Assembly: GCA_017557405.1 (NCBI GenBank)
Contig: JAFYYV010000036.1
Location: 19,470 to 83,469, forward strand
Source: Prevotella sp.
GTDB lineage: Bacteria; Bacteroidota; Bacteroidia; Bacteroidales; Bacteroidaceae
DNA length: 64,000 nt
Direction of reading: 5' to 3'
Shown: positions 53,072 to 63,650 of the stretch, piece after piece
Layout of the letters: each line of letters opens with the position of its first letter
Position numbering within the stretch: the first letter of the stretch is position 1
Position numbers and translations under genes: made by a program
Notes under the pieces: generated by a model
Told to the model about the DNA's origin: nothing
The model's input: only the letters and a program-made list of their open reading frames with translations
Database searches by the model: none

Positions 53072-53101
53072 TTGTCTTTTGAAGATTATTTCGTAATTTT
53101 G
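53072..53101 (+). promoter_or_regulatory. promoter for nhaD
   Basis: TTG (53072-53074), a 19-base spacer and TAATTTTG (53094-53101) precede the nhaD ATG at 53129 by 27 bases. Confidence 0.55.
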
Positions 53102-53128
53102 CGAAATAAAACATACAACCTGCGATAT

Positions 53129-54478
53129 ATGACTTTGATAATTGTTGCCATACTCCTTTTTTGTTACCTGTTGATAACAACAGAAAACCTCACCAACGTG
53201 AACAAGGCTGCCACCGCTGTCTTTGCTGGTACATTGGCGTGGATATTGTATATTGCCTATGGTGCCGATTACGTGATGCAGTTCCACCCCGAAGAGTATG
53301 CTGCATTCATGGATGGAGAGGCTCCCAGTAGTGCGACAGTGAAGGAGTTTATCGCCCAGAATGTGTTTCTGAAATACGTGGGTAGGGCATCGGAGATTGT
53401 GATGTTCCTCTTGGCAACAATGACCATCGTGGAGGTGTTGACAAACAATGGATGCTTCGACTTTGTGATGCATCTGATGAAGACTCGCAACAGTAGGAAG
53501 ATGTTGTGGATATTCGCTTCAGTGGCCTTCCTTTTCTCCATCAACCTCGACAACCTTTCCACTACCGTGATGATGCTGACCATCATGCACAAGGTGATAG
53601 GAAACCGTAGGCAACGCATGGTGTATGGTGCAGCCATCGTGATAGCAGCCAACTGTGGTGGTGCACTCACAGTGATTGGTGATCCTGCAGGATTGGTTTT
53701 GTGGACAAAGGGTTTTGTGACAGCCACCAACTTCTCAATGTCGTTGCTGGTTCCTTGTCTCATCGCGTGGTTGTTACCCACGTGGTGGATTGGAAGACAA
53801 CTGCCTGAGAGATGTGACACCGAATGGATTACGATGCCTTATAGGGGTGATGACACACGCCTGAATGGTTGGCAACGTCTGCTGATGCTCTTTGTGGGTA
53901 TTGGTGGATTGTGGTTCATTCCTTCGTTCCATAGCATCACGAAACTCAGTCCTTTCATCGGTGCTTTGTGTGTGTTGGGTGTGTTGTGGATTGTCAACGA
54001 GATATTCAACCATCGCCTATACAACTCTGACCAACTCCTGAGACGCAAGGTGCCTGGAGCCATGCAATATGGTGTGCTTCAGATGATGTTCTTCGTCATG
54101 GGCATGATGCTGTTGATGGGAGTTGTTCGTGAGTCGGGAGCCGTTGATTGGTTCGTCCAGCAGAGTGGTGTCTATATCAAGGATACATGGTTGATGGGAC
54201 TTGTGGCTGGATTTGTGAGTGCCATTCTCGACAACTTTGCTACTGCCATCTCGTTCTTCGAATTGGCCGACCATGTGGAGATGAATGGTATCTATTGGAA
54301 GGCCATTGCCTTTGCCTCAGGTGTGGGAGGAAACATCCTTTGCATTGGTTCCCTTAGTGGTATCGCCCTGATGAAACTCGAACGCTTGCGTGTAGGGTGG
54401 TATTTCCGTAATGTTGGTTGGAAGTCATTGGTGGGAATGCTAATCGGAATGGCAGCGATGTTCTTGATAAACTATTGA
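53129..54478 (+). CDS. nhaD: sodium:proton antiporter, NhaD family
   Basis: A 449-residue inner-membrane protein of the ion transporter superfamily with about twelve helices. It exchanges sodium for protons. Typical segments are NKAATAVFAGTLAWIL, FLLATMTIVEVLTNNGCFDF, NLDNLSTTVMML, NCGGALTVIGDPAGLVLW and GFVSAILDNFATAISF. Start 53129 is preferred, as the promoter lies between it and the in-frame ATG at 53072. It is adjacent to, but not obviously linked with, the polysaccharide genes. Confidence 0.92.
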   Translation: MTLIIVAILLFCYLLITTENLTNVNKAATAVFAGTLAWILYIAYGADYVMQFHPEEYAAFMDGEAPSSATVKEFIAQNVFLKYVGRASEIVMFLLATMTIVEVLTNNGCFDFVMHLMKTRNSRKMLWIFASVAFLFSINLDNLSTTVMMLTIMHKVIGNRRQRMVYGAAIVIAANCGGALTVIGDPAGLVLWTKGFVTATNFSMSLLVPCLIAWLLPTWWIGRQLPERCDTEWITMPYRGDDTRLNGWQRLLMLFVGIGGLWFIPSFHSITKLSPFIGALCVLGVLWIVNEIFNHRLYNSDQLLRRKVPGAMQYGVLQMMFFVMGMMLLMGVVRESGAVDWFVQQSGVYIKDTWLMGLVAGFVSAILDNFATAISFFELADHVEMNGIYWKAIAFASGVGGNILCIGSLSGIALMKLERLRVGWYFRNVGWKSLVGMLIGMAAMFLINY

Positions 54479-54515
54479 ATAAGGGCTTAAAGGGCATAAA
54501 GGGGAGTGAGTGGGT

Positions 54516-54587
54516 ATAAACTCGCAAACTCATAAACTTATAAACTCACAAACTCATAAACTCATAAACTGAAAAACTTATAAACTC
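54516..54587. repeat. nine 8-nt tandem repeats before pfkA
   Basis: Nine exact-length units (ATAAACTC, GCAAACTC, ATAAACTT, ATAAACTC, ACAAACTC, ATAAACTC, ATAAACTG, AAAAACTT, ATAAACTC) end five bases before the pfkA ATG, leaving no room for a classical ribosome site. Slippage here would change the distance from promoter to start. Confidence 0.85.
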
Positions 54588-54592
54588 AAAAT

Positions 54593-55570
54593 ATGGCAAA
54601 GATAAAAACGATAGGAGTGATGACCTCAGGAGGGGATGCTCCAGGAATGAATGCAGCCATTCGTGCTGTGACCCGTGCAGGTATCTGCAACGGTTTCAAC
54701 ATCAAAGGAATCTATCGCGGCTATGATGGCCTCATCAATGGGGAAATTCGCGATTTCACCACCGAGAATGTCAGTGGCATCATCATGTCGGGTGGTACCA
54801 TCTTGAAGACTGCCCGTTCCAAGGAATTCATGACTGAGGAGGGAATGAAGAAGGCTTATGAGAACATGCAGAAGCATGACATACAAGCACTTATCGTGAT
54901 TGGTGGAAATGGTTCCTTGACGGGTGCTATGACCTTTGCCCGCGAGTATGATGTCTGTTGCATCGGTCTTCCTGGTACCATCGATAATGACCTATATGGT
55001 ACTGATTCCACGATTGGCTATGACACCACATTGAACACCATCATGGATTGTGTTGACCGCATTCGTGATACTGCACAGAGCCACGAGCGCATCTTCTTTG
55101 TGGAGGTGATGGGACGTGATGCTGGTTTCTTGGCTCAGAACTCAGCCATTGCCTGTGGTGCAGAGGCTGCCATCATTCCCGAAGACTCCACCGACGTTGA
55201 CCAGTTGGCCAGATTCATGGAGCGTGGCATCCGCAAGTCAAAGAAATCGTGTATTGTCATCGTGTCGGAAAGTCCCAAATGTGGTGCCCTCTACTATGCC
55301 GATCGTGTAAAGAAGGAATTCCCTGAGTTCGATGTGCGTGTGTCTATTCTTGGGCATCTGCAACGTGGAGGACGTCCTACTGCTCATGACCGTATATTGG
55401 CCAGTCGCACAGGTGTGGGAGCCATTGAAGCCATCATGCAAGGACAACGCAATGTGATGGTGGGAGTGCGCCACAACGATGTGGTTTATGTACCCCTCTC
55501 AGAGGCCATCCGTAGTGACAAGCCATTCGATAGAAAGCTCATCAAAGTGCTCGACGAACTCAGCATCTGA
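54593..55570 (+). CDS. pfkA: 6-phosphofructokinase
   Basis: A 325-residue glycolytic enzyme phosphorylating fructose 6-phosphate. Motifs are [33 protein letters not shown] (catalytic Asp in TIDND), [11 protein letters not shown] and [15 protein letters not shown]. The nucleotide/Mg loop reads [11 protein letters not shown]: Asn106 replaces the Asp usual in ATP-dependent enzymes (GGDGS). The following Gly107 still favours ATP over pyrophosphate. Length is normal. An 8-nt tandem array fills the region directly upstream. Confidence 0.95.
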   Translation: MAKIKTIGVMTSGGDAPGMNAAIRAVTRAGICNGFNIKGIYRGYDGLINGEIRDFTTENVSGIIMSGGTILKTARSKEFMTEEGMKKAYENMQKHDIQALIVIGGNGSLTGAMTFAREYDVCCIGLPGTIDNDLYGTDSTIGYDTTLNTIMDCVDRIRDTAQSHERIFFVEVMGRDAGFLAQNSAIACGAEAAIIPEDSTDVDQLARFMERGIRKSKKSCIVIVSESPKCGALYYADRVKKEFPEFDVRVSILGHLQRGGRPTAHDRILASRTGVGAIEAIMQGQRNVMVGVRHNDVVYVPLSEAIRSDKPFDRKLIKVLDELSI

Positions 55571-55649
55571 TACCCTTTCATCGTTGAAAAGTCCCTCGAT
55601 ACACGTGTGTGAGGCTCGTGTATCCGAAGATAATAAAATGGATGAATTG

Positions 55650-55681
55650 TTTGGAGGTAAGAAAAAAATTATTTATCTTTG
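55650..55681 (+). promoter_or_regulatory. promoter of the ATP synthase operon
   Basis: TTTG (55650-55653), 20 bases and TATCTTTG (55674-55681) match the Bacteroidetes consensus exactly, about 45 bases before atpD. Confidence 0.75.
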
Positions 55682-55716
55682 CCTTCTGAAACTAGAATTA
55701 AATCATATACTATTAA

Positions 55717-57255
<1,539 letters not shown>

Positions 57256-57256
57256 T

Positions 57257-57292
57257 TGACAATTGATGATTGATACTTGATAATTGACAATT
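57257..57292. repeat. short tandem/inverted repeat before atpC
   Basis: ATTGACAATT occurs at both ends of the atpD-atpC gap, with TTGATGATTGATACTTGAT between. It is a 7-8-nt repeat of the same kind as in other gaps. Confidence 0.5.
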
Positions 57293-57568
57293 ATGTTGCA
57301 GCTTAAGATTGTTTCCCCAGAGAAGGTGGAGTTCGAAGGTGAGGTTGAGAGCGTGATGGTTCCTGGAAGTGTCGGCCCGTTCGAGATTCTGAATGACCAT
57401 GCTCCCATCATCTCTCTGCTTGAGAAGGGGAAGGTGGAATACACCACCCATGAAGGCAAGACCCAACTGATGATATTGGGTGGCTTTGTGGTAGTGAAGA
57501 AGAATGAAGTGTCGCTTTGCGTAGAAGTGAAGGAGGAAGTGGCAGAAGACGACGCGAGCGTGCAATAA
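57293..57568 (+). CDS. atpC: ATP synthase F1 subunit epsilon (short form)
   Basis: A 91-residue central-stalk subunit consisting only of the N-terminal beta-sandwich (LQLKIVSPEKVEFEGEVESV, VGPFEILNDHAPIISLLEKG). The C-terminal helical hairpin, which inhibits ATP hydrolysis in E. coli, is missing, as is common in Bacteroidetes. Start 57293 (MLQLKIV) is chosen over an ATG nine bases upstream within the repeat. Confidence 0.93.
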   Translation: MLQLKIVSPEKVEFEGEVESVMVPGSVGPFEILNDHAPIISLLEKGKVEYTTHEGKTQLMILGGFVVVKKNEVSLCVEVKEEVAEDDASVQ

Positions 57569-57591
57569 CTCATGGCTGAGAACCGAAAGAG

Positions 57592-58041
57592 ATGAATGCG
57601 AAGCTGATTGATGCATTAGGGCATAGATACTACAAACTGAGCTTGTGGATCATCGCAGGCATCACGTTGTTGATGCTCTTGCTACTCGGAGGCTCCCCCT
57701 ACTGGTCGAACTCCACCCTCAATGCCATTCTCATCAGCGTAGCCTTTAGCTTTCTCACCAGCATCGCTTATGGTGAAGCTTGGAAAGCAATCGCGAAGAA
57801 GTCTCCCGGCAAGCTCACAGCTTTTTATCTGGCTGCTCCCGCCTTACGGATGGTGGCTGCCGTCTTGCTCATCATCGTTTACTATCTTGTGAACCGCACG
57901 ACGACGGCATTGGATGGAACACCAGCCATCAGAGGAATGATGATCACGTTCATCTTCATTTTCGCTATCTATTACATAGCTTTGTTTGTCTTGGATTGCG
58001 TGTATTTTGCAAAAGTTGAAAAGCGTAATAAACTACAATAA
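57592..58041 (+). CDS. AtpI-like four-helix membrane protein in the ATP synthase operon
   Basis: A 149-residue protein with four hydrophobic helices (about 17-38, 46-60, 80-100, 115-138). It occupies the place before atpB where other bacteria carry atpI, whose product helps assemble the c-ring. No sequence motif proves relation to AtpI, so the name rests on position and topology. It starts 23 bases after atpC, and atpB follows by nine bases. Confidence 0.7.
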   Translation: MNAKLIDALGHRYYKLSLWIIAGITLLMLLLLGGSPYWSNSTLNAILISVAFSFLTSIAYGEAWKAIAKKSPGKLTAFYLAAPALRMVAAVLLIIVYYLVNRTTTALDGTPAIRGMMITFIFIFAIYYIALFVLDCVYFAKVEKRNKLQ

Positions 58042-58050
58042 CAAAAAGAT

Positions 58051-59133
58051 ATGAAATATCTCAAACCGCTACTCTGCATCGCCTTGATGCTCTTTGCCCT
58101 TCTCCCCGTCCAGGCGACGGAAGAGAAGAAGGAGGGTCTCGACCTGCAGGGCATTTTGTTTGGACATATCCAGGATTCTTATGAGTGGCACGTCACCGAC
58201 ATCGGCGGAAAGCCCATCATCATACACCTGCCCGTCATCGTGAAGAGTTCCACTGGGTGGCATGTTTTCTGCTCATCAGCTTTCGAGCATCATGCCGACG
58301 CCCAAGGAAACCGACCGGGACCTTACGGACTCTACATCTCGGGTAGTGAGGCCTATGAGGGCAAGATTGTGGAGAATGTCGATGGCAAGGAGGTCCGTCC
58401 GCTCGACATATCCATCACGAAGACCGTTATGGTGCTCTTCATCGATGCCATCCTGCTCCTGCTCTGCGTGCTCATCCCTGCACGCTGGTGCAGAAAGCAC
58501 AAGATTGACGACCCAGCACCGAAGGGATTCACGGGCTTCATGCACATGTTCATCATGTATGTCTATCACGACATCATCGAGAGCATTTTGGGCAAGGAGG
58601 CACAGAAGTATGCACCTTACCTGCTGACGTGTTTCTTCTTCATCTTCGTCGCCAATCTGATGGGTGTCATGCCTTTCCCGCCAGGAGGTGGAAACCTCAC
58701 GGGTAACATCGCGTGCACGTTCTTCTTGGCGTTCTGTACGTTCATCGTGGTCAATGTGACAGGAACGAAAGAGTACTGGAAGGAAATCTTCTGGCCCGAT
58801 GTGCCCACATGGTTGAAGGTACCTGTGCCCCTGATGCCTTTCATCGAGTTGTTTGGCATCTTCACCAAGCCGTTGGCCTTGATGATCCGTCTTTTTGCCA
58901 ACATGATGGCAGGACACGCCATCGCCCTCGCCCTGACGTGTCTCATCTTCGTCATGTATGGCATCCACGTGGCTGCAGGAGTGCTGATGGCCCCTGTCAG
59001 TGTCGCCATGAGCATCTTCATGATGCTGTTGGAGGTGCTGGTGTGCTTCATCCAGGCAATGGTGTTCACCATGCTCTCAGCCGTGTTCATCTCGTTGTCC
59101 CACGTGCATGAGCACGAAGCCAAATCCGCATAA
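58051..59133 (+). CDS. atpB: ATP synthase Fo subunit a
   Basis: A 360-residue membrane subunit forming the proton half-channels. The essential Arg is in LALMIRLFANMMAGHAIAL. An N-terminal signal-like helix (1-22) and a periplasmic domain of about 100 residues precede the first family helix, making it longer than E. coli subunit a (271). The extension is usual in Bacteroidetes. The C-terminus ends SLSHVHEHE. Confidence 0.94.
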   Translation: MKYLKPLLCIALMLFALLPVQATEEKKEGLDLQGILFGHIQDSYEWHVTDIGGKPIIIHLPVIVKSSTGWHVFCSSAFEHHADAQGNRPGPYGLYISGSEAYEGKIVENVDGKEVRPLDISITKTVMVLFIDAILLLLCVLIPARWCRKHKIDDPAPKGFTGFMHMFIMYVYHDIIESILGKEAQKYAPYLLTCFFFIFVANLMGVMPFPPGGGNLTGNIACTFFLAFCTFIVVNVTGTKEYWKEIFWPDVPTWLKVPVPLMPFIELFGIFTKPLALMIRLFANMMAGHAIALALTCLIFVMYGIHVAAGVLMAPVSVAMSIFMMLLEVLVCFIQAMVFTMLSAVFISLSHVHEHEAKSA

Positions 59134-59174
59134 AAACAGATAAATTAAATATTAACAATTAAAACTTAAAGATT

Positions 59175-59417
59175 ATGATTTCATTATTATTAGCAGCAGA
59201 CGCTATTGCAAATCTTGGTGCCGCTATCGGCGGTAGTTTGGCAGTAATTGGTGCAGGTCTTGGCATCGGTAAGATTGGTGGTCAGGCTATGGATGCTATG
59301 GCTCGCCAGCCGGAGAAGATCAACGACCTGCGTTCTAACATGATCGTGGCAGCAGCCCTGATTGAAGGTGTTGCGTTCTTCGCTATTATTATCGCACTGC
59401 TTGCCCTCTTCGTATAA
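59175..59417 (+). CDS. atpE: ATP synthase Fo subunit c
   Basis: An 80-residue hairpin of two helices forming the rotor ring. The first helix is Gly-rich (IGGSLAVIGAGLGIGKIGG), the polar loop is ARQPEK, and the ion-binding Glu is in AALIEGVAFFAIII. The residues around this Glu do not show the Gln/Ser-Thr pattern of sodium-binding rings, so protons are the likely ion. Confidence 0.96.
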   Translation: MISLLLAADAIANLGAAIGGSLAVIGAGLGIGKIGGQAMDAMARQPEKINDLRSNMIVAAALIEGVAFFAIIIALLALFV

Positions 59418-59461
59418 GAAACCGACAAGTATTTGAATCAGAGTAATTTTAATCCCAGTTT

Positions 59462-59971
59462 ATGTCATTATTAACGCCTGATTTTGGATTACTATTCTGG
59501 ATGACCGTCGTCTTCCTGATAGTTCTCTTTATCCTGTGGAAATGGGGGTTCCCCGTTATTGTCAAGATGGAACTTGACCGTAAGACCTTCATCGACGAGA
59601 GCCTGCGCAAAGCCCACGAGGCCAACGAGCGACTCGCCAATATCCAACTTGAAGGTGAATCCATTCTGCAGGAGGCACGTGAGAAGCAGGCGCAGATTCT
59701 GAAGGAGGCTACCGCCACTCGCGACGCCATTGTGGAAAACGCACAAGGAAAGGCGCGCGAGGAAGGTGCCCGACTCCTCTCTGAGGCGAAAGCCGAGATT
59801 GAGACGGAGAAGCAGAACGCCATACGCGACATTCGTGCCCAAGTCGCCGAGTTGAGTGTGCTGATTGCCGAAAAGGTGGTACGCGAGAAACTCTCCGACG
59901 ACCAGAAGCAGATGGATCTGATCAGCCGACTGCTGGATGAGGTTACTGGTGATAGTAAGAGCGTGAATTGA
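59462..59971 (+). CDS. atpF: ATP synthase Fo subunit b
   Basis: A 169-residue peripheral-stalk subunit with one N-terminal helix (LLFWMTVVFLIVLFILWKWGFP) and a long charged coiled coil rich in Glu, Ala, Lys and Arg. The conserved stretch AHEANERLANIQLEGESILQ lies near the membrane. The gene follows atpE by 44 bases and precedes atpH by 30. Confidence 0.94.
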   Translation: MSLLTPDFGLLFWMTVVFLIVLFILWKWGFPVIVKMELDRKTFIDESLRKAHEANERLANIQLEGESILQEAREKQAQILKEATATRDAIVENAQGKAREEGARLLSEAKAEIETEKQNAIRDIRAQVAELSVLIAEKVVREKLSDDQKQMDLISRLLDEVTGDSKSVN

Positions 59972-60001
59972 CAATGACGAAATAGCACAACAAGGAGTAA
60001 T

Positions 60002-60538
60002 ATGGATTTAGGTGTAGTTTCAGTAAGATATGCGCGGGCGCTGTTGAAAAGCGCTGCCGCCATGAATCTTGACACCCAGGTGTACACCGACATGCAGACG
60101 TTGGCGGCTTCGTACATCGAGGTGCCACAATTGCGCTTTACCATCGACAATCCTATGCTCGCGAAGGAACAAAAGCAGTCGTTGCTTGAGACGGCCTGTG
60201 GAAGCAATCCTACGGACCTCACCAAGCGCTTCTTGCAATTGGTGCTCGACGAGGGTAGGGAGAGTGCTCTGCAACTGATGGCTAATTCGTATGTTACGTT
60301 CTACCGTCAACAGAAGAACATCACCCGTGGACGCCTTATCACCGCCACTGCCGTCTCGCCCGAAACCGAGGCGAAGATGAAGCAGATGGTGGAGACAAAG
60401 ACCAAGGGAACCGTGGAGTTTCAGACAGAGGTCGATCCCGACATCATTGGTGGGTTCATCCTCGAATACGACACTTACCGAATGGATGCGAGTGTGAAAA
60501 CAAAACTCAACGCAATCCTGACGGAGCTTAAGAAATAA
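60002..60538 (+). CDS. atpH: ATP synthase F1 subunit delta
   Basis: A 178-residue subunit joining the peripheral stalk to the top of F1. The N-terminal helical bundle begins VVSVRYARALLKSAAAMN, and the C-terminal segment with VDPDIIGGFILEYDTYRMDASVKTKL-type GGFILEYDTYRMDAS is the family signature. A 174-base gap with repeats separates it from atpA. Confidence 0.94.
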   Translation: MDLGVVSVRYARALLKSAAAMNLDTQVYTDMQTLAASYIEVPQLRFTIDNPMLAKEQKQSLLETACGSNPTDLTKRFLQLVLDEGRESALQLMANSYVTFYRQQKNITRGRLITATAVSPETEAKMKQMVETKTKGTVEFQTEVDPDIIGGFILEYDTYRMDASVKTKLNAILTELKK

Positions 60539-60544
60539 TAGATT

Positions 60545-60690
60545 GGAGTTAACAGGAGTTAGCCAAGCAATTTACAATTTGACGATTTACAATGTACGAT
60601 TGATTTGCCAATTTAGCTATTTACTCCCCTCCCTTTGGGGGAGGGGCCGGGGGTGAGGCTTTTTAACTCCCAATAACTCCCGATAACTCC
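60545..60690. repeat. inverted 10-nt repeat pair enclosing a palindrome (atpH-atpA gap)
   Basis: GGAGTTAACAGGAGTTA (60545-60561) is matched by its complement in kind, three TAACTCC units at 10-base spacing (60664-60690). Between them are a CAATTTAC-type 8-nt repeat and the palindrome CCCCTCCC/GGGAGGGG (60626-60646) with a GCCGGGGGTGAGGC tail. The structure lies inside the operon, in front of the atpA start. Confidence 0.75.
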
Positions 60691-60712
60691 TATAATTTTA
60701 AAACAAACAATT

Positions 60713-62296
60713 ATGTCCGACAAAATAAAACCAAGTGAAGTGTCAGCAGTATTGCTCCAGCAATTACAGGGCATCAGCGACAGCGCAAAGTTCGACGAGG
60801 TGGGCACCGTGCTCCAGGTGAGCGACGGTGTGGCTCGCATCTACGGCTTGCGCAACGCCGAAGCCAATGAGCTGCTTGAGTTCGAGAACGGCACGATGGC
60901 CATTGTGATGAACTTGGAGGAAGACAATGTGGGTTGTGTGCTTCTGGGTTCCACGTCTGGCATCAAAGAAGGACAAGTGGTGAAGCGCACCCATCGCATT
61001 GCGTCAATCCGTGTGAACGACAACATGCTGGGACGTGTCATCAACCCTCTGGGACAAGCCATCGACGGCAAGGGCGACATCGACCTCACCGACGCTTTCG
61101 AGATGCCACTCGATCGCAAGGCTCCTGGTGTGATCTATCGCCAGCCGGTGAAGGAGCCCCTGCAGACAGGATTGAAGGCCGTCGACTCGATGATTCCCAT
61201 CGGACGTGGTCAGCGTGAGCTCATCATCGGTGACCGCCAGACGGGAAAGACAGCCATCGCAGTCGATGCCATCATCAACCAGAAGAGTTTCTATGAGGCA
61301 GGAAAGCCTGTCTATTGCATCTACGTGGCCATCGGTCAGAAAGCCTCTACCGTTGCCGCCCTCGTGCAGAACCTGAAGGAGCACGGAGCGCTGCCCTATA
61401 CCATCATCGTGAGCGCTACGGCTGCCGACCCTGCCGCCATGCAATACTATGCACCCTTTGCAGGAGCAGCCATCGGCGAGTATTTCCGCGATCGTGGATA
61501 TGCAGCCCTCGTTGTCTACGACGACCTTTCGAAGCAGGCAGTAGCCTATCGTGAGGTGTCGTTGATTCTGCGCCGTCCATCGGGTCGTGAGGCCTATCCC
61601 GGTGATGTGTTCTACCTGCACTCCCGTCTGTTGGAGCGCGCTGCCAAGATCAACGAGCAGCAGGAGGTGGCCGAGAAGATGAACGACCTGCCCGAGTGCA
61701 TGAAAGGCCATGTGAAGGGTGGTGGTTCGCTGACCGCTCTGCCCATCATCGAGACACAGGCAGGCGACGTATCGGCCTACATCCCCACGAACGTGATTTC
61801 CATCACCGACGGACAGATCTATCTGGAGAGCGACCTCTTCAACCAAGGATTCCGTCCCGCCATCAACGTGGGTATCTCCGTGTCGCGTGTGGGTGGTTCG
61901 GCACAAATCAAGTCGATGAAGAAGGTGGCTGGTACGTTGAAGATCGACCAGGCTCAATATCGCGAGTTGGAGGCCTTCTCCAAGTTCTCCAGCGACATGG
62001 ACGCTGTGACCGCTATGACGCTCGATCGTGGACGTAAGAACAACCAGTTGCTCATTCAGCCTCAGTACAACCCGATGCCCGTAGGCGAGCAGGTGGCCAT
62101 CCTCTATTGTGGTGTGCATGGCCTCATGCGCAATGTGCCCATCGACAAGGTCCGCGAGTGCCAGGATGCCTTCCTCGAGAAGGTGCGCACCTCCCATCCC
62201 GAGATCCTCGATGTGTTGGGCGCCGGCAAGATCGACGACGACACCACGCAAGCCATCGAGGCCGTGATGGAAGATATCGCAGGAACGTATAAATGA
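60713..62296 (+). CDS. atpA: ATP synthase F1 subunit alpha
   Basis: A 527-residue non-catalytic nucleotide-binding subunit. Walker A is GDRQTGKTA, the region [18 protein letters not shown] and the signature [17 protein letters not shown] are present, and the arginine finger lies in [11 protein letters not shown]. Length is slightly above E. coli (513). A long repeat-filled gap precedes it and another follows. Confidence 0.96.
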   Translation: MSDKIKPSEVSAVLLQQLQGISDSAKFDEVGTVLQVSDGVARIYGLRNAEANELLEFENGTMAIVMNLEEDNVGCVLLGSTSGIKEGQVVKRTHRIASIRVNDNMLGRVINPLGQAIDGKGDIDLTDAFEMPLDRKAPGVIYRQPVKEPLQTGLKAVDSMIPIGRGQRELIIGDRQTGKTAIAVDAIINQKSFYEAGKPVYCIYVAIGQKASTVAALVQNLKEHGALPYTIIVSATAADPAAMQYYAPFAGAAIGEYFRDRGYAALVVYDDLSKQAVAYREVSLILRRPSGREAYPGDVFYLHSRLLERAAKINEQQEVAEKMNDLPECMKGHVKGGGSLTALPIIETQAGDVSAYIPTNVISITDGQIYLESDLFNQGFRPAINVGISVSRVGGSAQIKSMKKVAGTLKIDQAQYRELEAFSKFSSDMDAVTAMTLDRGRKNNQLLIQPQYNPMPVGEQVAILYCGVHGLMRNVPIDKVRECQDAFLEKVRTSHPEILDVLGAGKIDDDTTQAIEAVMEDIAGTYK

Positions 62297-62435
62297 CCGT
62301 AGTTATCGGTAGTTATCGGTAGTTAACGGTAGTTATCGGACAATAGCCTAAGAAATTGCCAATTGCTTGAGTAATGTCCGTTAACTCCAGAGGTCGAAGA
62401 CCTCTTAACTCCTGATAACTCCTGATAACTCCCAT
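62297..62435. repeat. inverted 10-nt repeat pair (atpA-atpG gap)
   Basis: Four units (CCGTAGTTAT, CGGTAGTTAT, CGGTAGTTAA, CGGTAGTTAT; 62297-62336) begin immediately after the atpA stop. Units of the complementary kind (TAACTCCAGA at 62382, then TAACTCCTGA twice and TAACTCCCAT at 62406-62435) precede atpG. The first and second right-hand units are separated by the hairpin AGAGGTC-gaa-GACCTCT (62389-62405). Confidence 0.8.
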
Positions 62436-62448
62436 AATTTGAAAAATT

Positions 62449-63420
62449 ATGCCTTCATTGAAAGAAATCAAAGGCCGCATTGCTTCTGTCAACAGCACAC
62501 GTAAGATTACGAGTGCCATGAAGATGGTGGCGTCCAGCAAGCTGCACCACGCCCAACAGATGATCGAGAACATGCTCCCCTATGAGACCATGCTCGAACA
62601 CATCCTCAAGACGTTCCTCGCCAGCGAAGCCGAAGCAACCACCGTCTTCAGCGTGGAGCGACCCGTGAAGCGAGTGGCCCTCATCGTCTATAGTTCCAAT
62701 AGTTCGCTCTGCGGTGGCTTCAACTCCAACGTCATCAAGCTCATGCAGCAGGCGATGGACGAATATGCCCACCTCGGAAAGGAGAACATCGTCGTCTATC
62801 CCATCGGACGCAAGGTCTATGAGAAAGCCTCCAAGCTGGGTTATCCCGTTGGGGGAGAGTTCTCAGCCTTGGCCGACAAGCCCAATGTGCAGGATTGCAT
62901 CGACCTGGCTATGGAACTCGGAAAGAAGTTCGTAGAGGGCGAGATCGACCGCGTGGAGATGTTCTACCATCATTTCAAGAGCGCAGGCTCGCAGGTGCTC
63001 ACGCGCAAGACATTCCTGCCCATCGACATCAGCGACGAGCTGGCACGCGACAAAGAGCGCGACCTCACGTCCAACATCGTCACCAAGGAGGCTCAGGAAT
63101 ACCTCAAGCGGCGCGAGCGCGAGCGACAGGAGACTCACGAGCAGGAGAACGTGAAACCGCTCAACGACAATTTCCTCGTCGAGCCCGACATGCAAACCGT
63201 GCTCATGCACCTCATTCCGAAGCTCGCCCACCTGATGCTCTACACCGCTCTCCTCGACAGCAACGCCTCTGAGCATGCCGCCCGAATGGTGGCGATGCAG
63301 ACGGCCACCGACAATGCCGACGAACTCCTTCGCGAACTCAATCTGCAATACAACAAGTCGCGTCAGCAAGCCATCACAAGCGAACTGCTCGACATCGTTG
63401 GAGGTAGTGTCAATAACTAA
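62449..63420 (+). CDS. atpG: ATP synthase F1 subunit gamma
   Basis: A 323-residue rotor shaft subunit. The N-terminal coil has LKEIKGRIASVNSTRKITSA and MKMVASSKLHHAQQM, and the C-terminal coil has EHAARMVAMQTATDNADELL with LNLQYNKSRQQAITSELLDIV. It is about 30 residues longer than E. coli gamma; part of the excess is a charged insert rich in Arg, Glu and Gln (about 220-240). It is the last gene of the operon. Confidence 0.95.
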   Translation: MPSLKEIKGRIASVNSTRKITSAMKMVASSKLHHAQQMIENMLPYETMLEHILKTFLASEAEATTVFSVERPVKRVALIVYSSNSSLCGGFNSNVIKLMQQAMDEYAHLGKENIVVYPIGRKVYEKASKLGYPVGGEFSALADKPNVQDCIDLAMELGKKFVEGEIDRVEMFYHHFKSAGSQVLTRKTFLPIDISDELARDKERDLTSNIVTKEAQEYLKRRERERQETHEQENVKPLNDNFLVEPDMQTVLMHLIPKLAHLMLYTALLDSNASEHAARMVAMQTATDNADELLRELNLQYNKSRQQAITSELLDIVGGSVNN

Positions 63421-63435
63421 ATCATTCTTTGTATT

Positions 63436-63475
63436 AGCAAAGGGGCCATCGAATTACTTCGGTGGCTCCTTTGCT
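63436..63475 (+). terminator. terminator of the ATP synthase operon
   Basis: AGCAAAGGGGCCATCGAA pairs with TTCGGTGGCTCCTTTGCT over almost its whole length around a four-base loop and is followed by TT. It lies 15 bases past the atpG stop. Confidence 0.85.
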
Positions 63476-63650
63476 TTACTTACAATTTGAAACCACATTT
63501 TCGGCCTTGTTTTTCACTTCCGTTTTTCGCATTTTTCCGTTCGAAATTCCTATAATTCCCTCATTTTTCCTCCTCATTTCGCCATTTTCCACCCATTTTT
63601 CCGCGCTCTACGCCCACGTTTTTCACCCCCTTTTCCCCTACTTACGATTT
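63476..63650. other. gene-poor stretch with a spaced direct repeat
   Basis: No gene is supported between the atpG terminator and the window edge. This part is T/C-rich (runs such as CATTTTTCC and CGCCCACG). A direct repeat of about 18 bases, CTTACAATTTGAAACCACA at 63479 and CTTACGATTTGAAACATCT at 63641, bounds it. Its role is unknown. Confidence 0.5.

Noticed and set aside
61004-62251. 415-codon open frame on the minus strand across atpA
   Set aside because: It lies wholly opposite the well-conserved alpha subunit gene and has His/Leu/Val-rich composition with no motif. It is a shadow of codon bias.
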